The position numbers and the translations under genes were made by a program. Shown here in pieces: positions 1 through 5,661 of a DNA stretch of 6,513 nt. Under the pieces are notes generated by a model. That model worked only from the letters and a program-made list of their open reading frames with translations. It was not told the origin of the DNA and made no database searches. Origin of the DNA: Sediminibacterium sp. (GTDB lineage: Bacteria > Bacteroidota > Bacteroidia > Chitinophagales > Chitinophagaceae); NCBI GenBank assembly GCA_023263235.1, contig JALQXE010000018.1, forward strand, positions 1 to 6,513, given 5' to 3'. Numbering within the stretch: the first letter of the stretch is position 1; each line of letters begins with the position of its first letter.

Positions 1-1024
1 ACGGAACATAGCTTTCATTTAATTCAGGGTCAAAGTATTGCATTTTTTTTCCCGAATGATTTTCATGTTGTTTTAAATCAAAATCAGTACGGGAATGAAT
101 ACCTTCTAACTCTTTGAATCCCATTGGAAAGTCGAATTCAATGTCACATGCCGCATTTGCGTAATGAGCTAGTTTTATATGATCATGTAAACGATATGCG
201 CTATCTCCTAATCCGAGTGCTTTATGCCATTTAACACGCGTATCTTTCCAATATTCATACCATTTCATTTCTTCTCCAGGACGAACAAAGAATTGCATCT
301 CCATTTGTTCAAATTCACGCATACGGAAAATAAATTGTCTAGCCACAATTTCATTTCTAAATGCTTTTCCAATCTGAGCAATACCAAAAGGTATTTTCAT
401 TCTGCCTGATTTTTGAACATTCAAGAAATTAACAAAAATACCTTGTGCTGTTTCGGGTCTTAAATAAATAGTATTGGCATCTTCTGCAACAGATCCTAAT
501 TCAGTGGAAAACATTAAATTAAATTGACGTATCTCTGTCCAGTTGCCAGTACCACTTACACTACAATTTATTTTATGCGTTTCAATTAATGTTTTCAAAC
601 CAGCAAAATCATCATTGGCCAATAAAGCATCCATATCGGCTATTAATTTATCGGCTCCTGCCTGATCCCCTTTCTCAATCATCTTTTCCGCATGGCCTTC
701 AATTAAATGATCTACGCGATATCGTTTTTTACTATCCTTATTATCAATTAAAGGATCACTAAAACTATCAACATGGCCACTTGCTTTCCAAGTAGTAGGA
801 TGCATAAAAATAGCAGCATCAATTCCAACAATATTTTCATTCATTTGTGTCATGGAATTCCACCAATAATCACGAATGTTTTTCTTTAATTGAGCGCCAT
901 AAGGACCATAATCATAAACGGCACTTAATCCATCATATATTTCACTGCTTGGAAATACAAAACCATATTCTTTAGCATGTGATATAATTGCTTGTAATGT
1001 ATTATCTGTTGGGGTCTTACTCAT
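1..1024 (-). CDS. glyS: Glycine--tRNA ligase, single-chain (alpha2) type, N-terminal two thirds
   Basis: Attaches glycine to tRNA-Gly in the cytoplasm using ATP. I translated the minus strand by hand from the ATG at 1024 and found 341 open codons to the window edge, so the C-terminus, including the anticodon-binding domain, is missing. Landmarks are FPSSEIY (24-30) and YDYGP (37-41), GHVDSFSDP (83-91), RPETAQGIF (189-197), the class II motif 2 FRNE (222-225), EFEQMEMQFF (237-246) and ELEGIHSRTDFDL (305-317). These identify the eukaryote-like homodimeric GlyRS (usually about 500 residues), not the GlyQ/GlyS alpha2beta2 form. Residues 94-99 read DNKDSK, where many relatives have a Cys-containing DCKKCK-like motif. 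It is the last gene of a dtd - MazG-like - glyS cluster, 26 bases after the MazG-like stop. A run of eight T at 43-50 (A8 in the coding strand) is in frame. Confidence 0.96.
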   Translation of the reverse strand, partial: MSKTPTDNTLQAIISHAKEYGFVFPSSEIYDGLSAVYDYGPYGAQLKKNIRDYWWNSMTQMNENIVGIDAAIFMHPTTWKASGHVDSFSDPLIDNKDSKKRYRVDHLIEGHAEKMIEKGDQAGADKLIADMDALLANDDFAGLKTLIETHKINCSVSGTGNWTEIRQFNLMFSTELGSVAEDANTIYLRPETAQGIFVNFLNVQKSGRMKIPFGIAQIGKAFRNEIVARQFIFRMREFEQMEMQFFVRPGEEMKWYEYWKDTRVKWHKALGLGDSAYRLHDHIKLAHYANAACDIEFDFPMGFKELEGIHSRTDFDLKQHENHSGKKMQYFDPELNESYVP

Positions 1025-1030
1025 AGTTGG

Positions 1031-1038
1031 CAAAGATA
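1031..1038 (-). promoter_or_regulatory. Candidate -7 promoter element for glyS (TATCTTTG)
   Basis: On the minus strand TATCTTTG is an exact match to the Bacteroidota -7 consensus TAnnTTTG, and it ends six bases before the glyS ATG. A partial -33 element, ATTG, lies at 1060-1063, 21 bases upstream. Transcription from here would start at or within a few bases of the ATG, giving a leaderless or nearly leaderless message. It overlaps the spacer between the MazG-like gene and glyS, so it would act as an internal promoter. The element is seen; its activity is inferred. Confidence 0.45.
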
Positions 1039-1050
1039 AGGAGTAATCAA

Positions 1051-1392
1051 TTATCGGTGCAATTTTTCGTTGTTTTGATGGCGTGTAGCGTCTCTATTGG
1101 TTTTCTTTTGTATATTTTTCTCAAAAGCTGCTGTTAAATCAATGCCTGTTTGATTTGCTAAACATATTAATACAAATAAAACATCAGCCATTTCATCGGC
1201 TAACAAAAGTGAATCTTCATTGTTTTTGAAGGATTGGTCGCCATACTTGCGAACAAGAATTCTCGACAACTCACCCACTTCCTCCATGAGTATTCCCATG
1301 TTAGTAAGCTCACTAAAATATTTCACGCCAATGGTTTGAATCCATTGATCCACTTTTTCCTGCGCCTGTTGTAGGGTAAGTTCGTTTGCCAT
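1051..1392 (-). CDS. MazG-like nucleotide pyrophosphohydrolase (YpjD type)
   Basis: Small 113-residue all-alpha protein of the MazG/dUTPase-like NTP pyrophosphohydrolase superfamily, which cleaves nucleoside triphosphates to monophosphate and pyrophosphate with Mg2+. The metal-binding signature is visible: EEVGE at 37-41 (E37, E38, E41) followed by DEMAD at 66-70 (E67, D70), matching EExxE...ExxD. The length fits single-domain MazG-like proteins such as Bacillus YpjD, not the two-domain MazG. The C-terminus is basic and Asn/His-rich. The ATG at 1392 lies two bases after the dtd stop, so translation is probably coupled to dtd, and glyS follows 26 bases later. The substrate cannot be read from sequence; house-cleaning of non-canonical or excess NTPs is the usual guess. 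Confidence 0.88.
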   Translation of the reverse strand: MANELTLQQAQEKVDQWIQTIGVKYFSELTNMGILMEEVGELSRILVRKYGDQSFKNNEDSLLLADEMADVLFVLICLANQTGIDLTAAFEKNIQKKTNRDATRHQNNEKLHR

Positions 1393-1394
1393 AT

Positions 1395-1847
1395 TTATTC
1401 TTTATTTTTTGAATCTATTGTTATTGTTACGGGACCGTCATTAATTAAAGCCACTTTCATATCTGCTCCAAACTTTCCGGTTTGAATAGTAGCACCTAAA
1501 TCCTGTTCTAATTGAGTGATCAATTTTTCATATAGAGGTATTGAAACATCAGGTTTAGCAGCTGCTATATATGAAGGCCTATTCCCTTTTTTAGTAGAGG
1601 CATGCAAAGTAAATTGGCTCACCAATAATATTCCACCCCCCACTTCCAAAATACTTTTGTTCATCACCCCCTGCTCATCTTCAAAAATGCGCATGTTTAC
1701 AATTTTATTGGACAACCATTCAATATCCGTTGGGTCATCCTCATTTACGATACCTACTAGTACCATTAATCCCTTTTGAATTTGACCAATCACAGTTCCA
1801 TCCACCGTCACACTTGCTTCCAATACCCTTTGAATAACAACTCTCAT
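1395..1847 (-). CDS. dtd: D-aminoacyl-tRNA deacylase
   Basis: Hydrolyses the ester bond of D-aminoacyl-tRNAs, and also glycine wrongly attached to tRNA-Ala, recycling tRNA and keeping D-residues out of proteins. The 150-residue length is close to E. coli DTD (145). It starts with the family-typical MRVVIQRV. It carries both signature motifs that form the chiral-proofreading site at the dimer interface: SQFTL at 77-81 and GPVT at 138-141 (inside NDGPVTITID). NRPSY at 89-93 is also typical. It is the first gene of the minus-strand cluster, with the MazG-like gene starting two bases after its stop. It is divergent from the flippase gene across a 68-base gap that holds a -7 element on this strand. 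Nothing is missing from the motifs. Confidence 0.97.
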   Translation of the reverse strand: MRVVIQRVLEASVTVDGTVIGQIQKGLMVLVGIVNEDDPTDIEWLSNKIVNMRIFEDEQGVMNKSILEVGGGILLVSQFTLHASTKKGNRPSYIAAAKPDVSIPLYEKLITQLEQDLGATIQTGKFGADMKVALINDGPVTITIDSKNKE

Positions 1848-1876
1848 AATATTCGGTTTTACGCCATGAAGATAAA

Positions 1877-1884
1877 CAAAACTA
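1877..1884 (-). promoter_or_regulatory. Candidate -7 promoter element for the dtd cluster (TAGTTTTG)
   Basis: Read on the minus strand, TAGTTTTG matches TAnnTTTG exactly and ends 29 bases before the dtd ATG, which implies a leader of roughly 20-25 bases. No clear TTTG is seen at -33. The same 68-base divergent gap must also serve the flippase gene on the plus strand; there I see only a one-mismatch element, TAATTTAG at 1892-1899, so that promoter is unassigned. Confidence 0.5.
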
Positions 1885-1915
1885 TTTTCACTAATTTAGC
1901 TGTAATTTCAATCCC

Positions 1916-3400
1916 TTGAGTAGTATAAAAAAATTAGCCGGTCAAACAATGTGGTATGGATTAAGTTCCATAGCAGCTCGTTTTATTAGCTATTTGCTAA
2001 CCCCTTATTTAACATTAAAGCTTACCGAAGCTGCGTATGGGGAACAAGCAATTGTATACTCATTTATTCCATTCCTTAACGTGATTGTAACGCACGGAAT
2101 GGAAACTGCCTACTTTCGATTTGGCTCCAAGGAAAACGAGGAAAAGATTTACCACACTAGCAGCTTTTCCATGATCGTAGTAACGGCTTTGGTAATTGCT
2201 GGTTTACTCATTTGGGGTGCCCCTATTTCCAATTTATTACAAATTAATTTACATCCCGAATACATTAAACTCGTTGCCTGGGTAGTAGCGCTAGATGCTT
2301 TAACCACCATTCCTTTTTCAAGACTTAGAATGGAGGGACGACCCCAAAAATATGCTTTCATAAAAGTGGGTGGCATTTTAGTAAATATTTTTGCCACTTA
2401 CGCACTCATTAGTATTCTACCTGCCTATGCAAATGCCCACAAAGGTTCTTATATAGCAGGTTTGTATGTGCCGGGTTTTGAAGTTGGCTATATTTTAATT
2501 GCCAATATTTTACAAAACGTTTTTGTATTAGTGCTACTTCATAAAGAAATTCTTGCAATCCGATTCAACATTGATTATAAATTATGGGGGCAAATGATGT
2601 TGTATGCCTTACCATTGGTACTGGTAGGATTTGGAGGTATGATTAATGAAACCTTGGACCGTATAATGTTGGGTTGGTGGGCCAATGGCGGAAGCCCAGA
2701 AGCCAATAAAGCATTGGTAGGTACTTATAGTGCTTGTTATAAATTAGCCATTTTAATTACCATTTCAATTCAGGCTTTTCGAATGGGTGCGGAACCATTT
2801 TTCTTTAAACAAGCACAAACCGACAATGCACCAAAAACCTATGCAAGGGTAATGAAGTTTTTTGTCATTACATTGTGCATTATGTTTTTGGGCGTGGTAT
2901 TATACTTAGATATTTGGAAATTATTTATTCGCAATCCCGCCATGTATGTTGGCTTGCGCGTAGTTCCTATATTGCTAATGGCCAATATGTTCTTAGGTGT
3001 TTACTATAATTTAAGCATCTGGTATAAGCTAAGCAATAAAACAATGGCAGGCGCATGGATAACTTTATTGGGTGCCCTTATCACTATTGCCATTAATTAT
3101 TTACTTATACCCCGTTATGGATATACGGCAAGTGCATGGGCCACTTTCTTATGTTATGGAACCATGATGGCAGTGAGTTATAAATGGGGGCAAAAAGTAT
3201 ATTTTATACCATATGCCACTAAAAAGCTAATCGCTTATTTTATAATTACTTTATTACTTTATTCAATTCACTTAATCATCATTTGGATATCTAGCAATAA
3301 AGCATTCAATTATTTATTTGCAAGTATTTTATTAGTTGGATTTATTGCATTTGTAGCACGTATTGAAAAGAAAGAAATAAAATCAATTTTTAATAAATAA
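1916..3400 (+). CDS. Polysaccharide/lipid-linked oligosaccharide flippase, MOP superfamily (Wzx/RfbX-like)
   Basis: Integral inner-membrane protein of 494 residues, expected to move lipid-linked sugars across the membrane for surface polysaccharide assembly. By eye there are about 14 hydrophobic helices, near residues 12-33, 42-62, 84-102, 116-135, 148-170, 190-210, 227-247, 270-290, 312-332, 345-365, 375-397, 404-424, 437-458 and 467-485. The N-terminal pattern KKLAGQTMWYGLSS, followed by a conserved Gly-Glu (YGE) after helix 1, fits oligosaccharide flippases. The basic tail RIEKKEIKSIF should be cytoplasmic. The start chosen is the TTG at 1916: the frame is closed by TAA at 1892-1894, there is no upstream ATG, and the next ATG (1949) would cut into the conserved N-terminus. 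The free methionine sulfoxide reductase gene begins two bases after the stop. No glycosyltransferases are nearby, so the substrate is unknown. Confidence 0.87.
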   Translation: MSSIKKLAGQTMWYGLSSIAARFISYLLTPYLTLKLTEAAYGEQAIVYSFIPFLNVIVTHGMETAYFRFGSKENEEKIYHTSSFSMIVVTALVIAGLLIWGAPISNLLQINLHPEYIKLVAWVVALDALTTIPFSRLRMEGRPQKYAFIKVGGILVNIFATYALISILPAYANAHKGSYIAGLYVPGFEVGYILIANILQNVFVLVLLHKEILAIRFNIDYKLWGQMMLYALPLVLVGFGGMINETLDRIMLGWWANGGSPEANKALVGTYSACYKLAILITISIQAFRMGAEPFFFKQAQTDNAPKTYARVMKFFVITLCIMFLGVVLYLDIWKLFIRNPAMYVGLRVVPILLMANMFLGVYYNLSIWYKLSNKTMAGAWITLLGALITIAINYLLIPRYGYTASAWATFLCYGTMMAVSYKWGQKVYFIPYATKKLIAYFIITLLLYSIHLIIIWISSNKAFNYLFASILLVGFIAFVARIEKKEIKSIFNK

Positions 3401-3402
3401 TT

Positions 3403-3873
3403 ATGGCCGAAGATTTAAGTATATTAAAAGGAAGTAAGCAAGAACAATATGAATCACTCATTCCTCAAATTGAAGGTTTACTGTATGGTGAAAATAATTT
3501 AGTAGCCAACTTGGCAAATATAAGTGCCGCTTTAAAAGAACAGTTTAATTGGTGGTGGGTAGGTTTTTATTGGGTACATGAAAATGAACTTGTACTTGGC
3601 CCTTTTCAAGGACCTGTAGCTTGCACCCGCATAAAAAAAGGCAGAGGAGTTTGTGGAGGCGCATGGGAACAAGGAAAAACATTAATCGTGGAGGACGTTG
3701 AAAAATTTCCAGGGCATATTGCTTGCAGTAGTGCTTCAAAATCAGAGATCGTTGTTCCCGTTTTTAAAAACGGGGTGATTGTTGGTGTACTTGACGTGGA
3801 TAGCGAGTTATTGGCACATTTTGATGCCACCGACCAACTGTATTTAGAAAAAATAGTCGGATTAATCCCATAG
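3403..3873 (+). CDS. msrC: Free methionine-(R)-sulfoxide reductase, GAF domain
   Basis: Cytoplasmic enzyme that reduces free L-methionine-(R)-sulfoxide back to methionine. The 156-residue protein is a single GAF domain with the family signature WVGFYW (52-57), LGPFQGPVACTRI (65-77), GRGVCGGAW (80-88), FPGHIAC (102-108) and SEIVVPV (114-120). All three conserved cysteines are present: C74, C84 and C108, equivalent to E. coli Cys84, Cys94 and Cys118. The acidic ligand-binding residues E115, D131 and D133 are kept. The residue after the catalytic C108 is Ser, where relatives usually have Asp (ACD). It sits two bases behind the flippase gene, so the two are probably cotranscribed. No hairpin terminator follows, so transcripts may read into tRNA-Leu and stop at the terminator beyond it. 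Confidence 0.94.
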   Translation: MAEDLSILKGSKQEQYESLIPQIEGLLYGENNLVANLANISAALKEQFNWWWVGFYWVHENELVLGPFQGPVACTRIKKGRGVCGGAWEQGKTLIVEDVEKFPGHIACSSASKSEIVVPVFKNGVIVGVLDVDSELLAHFDATDQLYLEKIVGLIP

Positions 3874-3908
3874 GCTTAAAAAGTACCTAAAAAATTAAAA
3901 AAAACAAT

Positions 3909-3916
3909 TAAGTTTG
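3909..3916 (+). promoter_or_regulatory. Candidate -7 promoter element for tRNA-Leu (TAAGTTTG)
   Basis: TAAGTTTG is an exact TAnnTTTG match ending ten bases before the mature tRNA 5' end, so the primary transcript would carry a very short leader for RNase P to remove. The 35 bases upstream are almost pure A/T and show no TTTG at the -33 position. Confidence 0.6.
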
Positions 3917-3926
3917 CAACCCTTAA

Positions 3927-4008
3927 GCGGATGTGGCGAAATTGGCAGACGCACTAGACTTAGGATCTAGCGCCGCGAGGCGTGTGGGTTCGACCCCCTC
4001 CATCCGCA
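3927..4008 (+). tRNA. tRNA-Leu (anticodon UAG)
   Basis: Class II tRNA, 82 bases to the discriminator. The acceptor stem is GCGGATG (3927-3933) with CATCCGC (4001-4007). The D stem is GCG/CGC (3936-3938/3950-3952) with GG at 3944-3945. The anticodon stem is CTAGA/TCTAG (3954-3958/3966-3970), with anticodon TAG at 3961-3963 reading CUN Leu codons. The long variable arm is a perfect four-pair stem CGCC/GGCG capped by GCGA, a GNRA tetraloop (3971-3982). The T loop TTCGACC spans 3989-3995. The T stem (3984-3988 with 3996-4000) has one T-T mismatch at its second pair. The discriminator is A73 (4008), a leucine identity base. CCA is not encoded: the next bases are CAG. Confidence 0.96.
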
Positions 4009-4023
4009 CAGATTTAACCCATT

Positions 4024-4059
4024 AAGCCCTTTTCTATTCAAGAAGAGGGCTTTTTCTTT
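4024..4059 (+). terminator. Intrinsic terminator after tRNA-Leu
   Basis: A 12-pair hairpin: AAGCCCTTTTCT (4024-4035) with AGAAGAGGGCTT (4041-4052), one G-U wobble, and a five-base loop ATTCA. It is followed by TTTCTTT. It lies 16 bases after the tRNA and insulates tig from upstream transcription. Confidence 0.88.
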
Positions 4060-4091
4060 GGAAAAACCGCCCCTTTTTAGCTGTAAAAACC

Positions 4092-4099
4092 TACCTTTG
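4092..4099 (+). promoter_or_regulatory. Candidate -7 promoter element for tig (TACCTTTG)
   Basis: TACCTTTG is an exact TAnnTTTG match between the tRNA terminator and the tig ATG. Transcription would begin near 4103-4106, giving an A-rich leader of about 35 bases without a Shine-Dalgarno sequence, as is usual in Bacteroidota. A TTTG at 4057-4060 is too far upstream (31 bases) to be a normal -33 element. Confidence 0.55.
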
Positions 4100-4140
4100 C
4101 CCCCCTTAAACACTACAAATAAGTACATAAAAGTAAGAAT

Positions 4141-5502
4141 ATGGCAACGATAAAAAGAAGCAACATTGCACCGTTAAATGACAAGTTAACAGTTACAATT
4201 GCAAAAGAAGACTACATCAAAGGCTTTGAAACAAGTTTAAAAAAGTATTCTAAAACGGCAAACATTCCAGGTTTTAGAAAAGGAATGGTTCCAGCTGGTT
4301 TAATCAAAAAAATGTATGGACAATCTGTTTTTCAAGACGAGATCATAAAGACCGTGGAAAACGAAATGAACCAATATATTGCAAAAGAGAAATTAGAAAT
4401 ATTTGCACAACCTTTACCTGTAACTGCTGAGTTTCCAAACATGGATGTAAACAATCCTAGCAGTTATGATTTTTCATTTGAAGTAGGTTTAAAACCTGCA
4501 TTCACAATTGATATAAAAGGAATTAAGGCAACACGTTATAAAATTGATGTGACCGATGATATGGTTAATGCCGAAGTAGAAAGATTACAAATTCGCAATG
4601 GCAACATGACCGAGCCTGAAGTTGCAGAAAGCGAAGAAAATGTATTAAATGTTACCTTCACTGAAGCAGACAAAGATGGCAATGAAATTGAATCAGGTTT
4701 ATCAAAAGACAACTCCTTATTAATTAAATATTTTGCTCCTAAAGCAAGAAAAGAATTTATTGGCAAGAAAAACGGAGATGCAGTTACAATTCAATTGAGC
4801 AAAGCATTTGAGGAAAAAGAATTAGACATCATCTTAGGCGACTTAGGTTTAACAAAGGAACAAGCAGATAAATATTTTAAACTAACCATAACTAAAGTAG
4901 GTATAGTTGAAAAGGCTGCTCTAGATGAAACATTGTTCACGGTTACATACCCTAATCAAACCATAACAAATGAAGCTGAATTTAGAGCTGCAGTAAAAAA
5001 AGATATTGAAGGTTATTACGATGCTCAATCTCGCAACCAATTACATGATCAAATTTATCATGCATTAATTGATAATACGAAGATGGATTTCCCAACCGAT
5101 TTCTTAAAGCGTTGGTTACAGAGCGGTGGTGAGAAACAAAGAACTGCCGAAGAAGCTGAAAAAGAATATCCAGTATTCCAAGACCAATTAAAGTGGACTT
5201 TAATTAGCACTCAATTAATTGCAGATCATAAAATTGAAGTAGTTGCTGAAGATTTAAAAGATTTTGCAAAACAACAGTTAATGAGCTACATGGGAGGTCA
5301 ATTGGGCGCATTGGGTGACAACGACAAATGGTTGGAGGATTATGCAGCAAGAATGATGCAGGATAGAAAGTTTGTTGAGGACAGCTACCACCGCATTAGT
5401 ACCGATAAATTATTTAAAGCAATTGAAGGTGAAGTAAGTGCAAAGGAGGAAAAAATTGCTGCTGATAAATTTGCAGACAAATTGCACCACCATCATCACT
5501 AA
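4141..5502 (+). CDS. tig: Trigger factor, ribosome-associated chaperone, with C-terminal pentahistidine
   Basis: Binds the ribosome exit tunnel and shields nascent chains; the family can also have peptidyl-prolyl isomerase activity. The 453 residues match family size (E. coli 432). The N-terminal ribosome-binding domain covers about 1-115 and contains the signature loop GFRKGMVP (44-51), with Met at the position where E. coli has Lys (GFRKGKVP). The PPIase-like FKBP domain spans roughly 155-255 and looks degenerate. The helical C-terminal chaperone domain covers about 260-440, including YPNQTITNEAEF, which corresponds to the E. coli segment before the arm helices. The protein ends KLHHHHH (His449-453, codons CAC CAC CAT CAT CAC, stop TAA). 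It has its own -7 element and a strong terminator, so it is probably monocistronic, yet it sits next to clpP as in many bacteria. Confidence 0.96.
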   Translation: MATIKRSNIAPLNDKLTVTIAKEDYIKGFETSLKKYSKTANIPGFRKGMVPAGLIKKMYGQSVFQDEIIKTVENEMNQYIAKEKLEIFAQPLPVTAEFPNMDVNNPSSYDFSFEVGLKPAFTIDIKGIKATRYKIDVTDDMVNAEVERLQIRNGNMTEPEVAESEENVLNVTFTEADKDGNEIESGLSKDNSLLIKYFAPKARKEFIGKKNGDAVTIQLSKAFEEKELDIILGDLGLTKEQADKYFKLTITKVGIVEKAALDETLFTVTYPNQTITNEAEFRAAVKKDIEGYYDAQSRNQLHDQIYHALIDNTKMDFPTDFLKRWLQSGGEKQRTAEEAEKEYPVFQDQLKWTLISTQLIADHKIEVVAEDLKDFAKQQLMSYMGGQLGALGDNDKWLEDYAARMMQDRKFVEDSYHRISTDKLFKAIEGEVSAKEEKIAADKFADKLHHHHH

Positions 5503-5542
5503 GCCTCTATTTTGGCTGTAAAAAGCTATTTATTTGATATTC

Positions 5543-5577
5543 AGGACCCTTCCTATTTTAGGAAGGGTCCTTTTTTT
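5543..5577 (+). terminator. Intrinsic terminator after tig
   Basis: A perfect 12-pair hairpin: AGGACCCTTCCT (5543-5554) with AGGAAGGGTCCT (5560-5571). The loop ATTTT could close by one more A-T pair. T7 at 5571-5577 completes it. It lies 40 bases after the tig stop and should separate tig from clpP transcription. Confidence 0.93.
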
Positions 5578-5594
5578 GATATTACTGGCCAAGT

Positions 5595-5611
5595 TTGGCA
5601 CCCTTTTTGTA
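5595..5611 (+). promoter_or_regulatory. Candidate sigma-54 (RpoN) promoter upstream of clpP
   Basis: TTGGCAC (5595-5601), five bases, then TTGTA (5607-5611). This matches the sigma-54 consensus TTGGCAC-N5-TTGCA with a single change (GC to GT at -12) and the exact GG-N10 spacing. Start of transcription would be near 5622, with a 40-base leader to the clpP ATG. No activator site can be recognised in the short space after the tig terminator, so an enhancer, if any, would lie within or before tig. Confidence 0.4.
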
Positions 5612-5632
5612 CTAGCTTAAGGGAATAGGTTT

Positions 5633-5640
5633 TACCTTTA
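5633..5640 (+). promoter_or_regulatory. Weak housekeeping -7 candidate for clpP (TACCTTTA)
   Basis: TACCTTTA differs from TAnnTTTG, and from the tig element TACCTTTG, only in the last base. Transcription would start about 15 bases before the clpP ATG. TAGGTTTT at 5626-5633 is a second one-mismatch possibility. No properly spaced TTTG at -33 is seen. One of these may give basal clpP expression alongside or instead of the sigma-54-like site. Confidence 0.35.
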
Positions 5641-5661
5641 CTTTATTAGAAAAATACAAAT

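Noticed and set aside
43..50. Run of eight T (A8 in glyS) as a programmed slippage site
   Set aside because: The run is in frame within a conserved gene that stays open on both sides, and nothing suggests a second product.
224..409. Plus-strand reading frame of 61 codons
   Set aside because: It lies entirely antisense to glyS, whose motifs are clear, and its translation has no recognisable features.
1516..1779. Plus-strand reading frame of 87 codons
   Set aside because: Antisense to dtd, which carries both family signature motifs; no start signal or family resemblance.
2149..2397. Minus-strand reading frame of 82 codons
   Set aside because: Antisense shadow of the flippase coding region.
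3545..3830. Two overlapping minus-strand reading frames
   Set aside because: Both are antisense to the free methionine sulfoxide reductase gene, and neither resembles a known protein.
4536..4766. Minus-strand reading frame of 76 codons
   Set aside because: Antisense shadow of trigger factor.
5485..5502. Pentahistidine read as an engineered purification tag or vector contamination
   Set aside because: The run is five, not six, histidines. There is no linker, cleavage site or vector sequence, and a native-looking terminator and clpP follow directly.
4079..5525. Short repeat GCTGTAAAAA before tig (4080) and after tig (5515)
   Set aside because: Only about ten A-rich bases are shared, with different flanks. 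This is too short to support a duplication or regulatory repeat.
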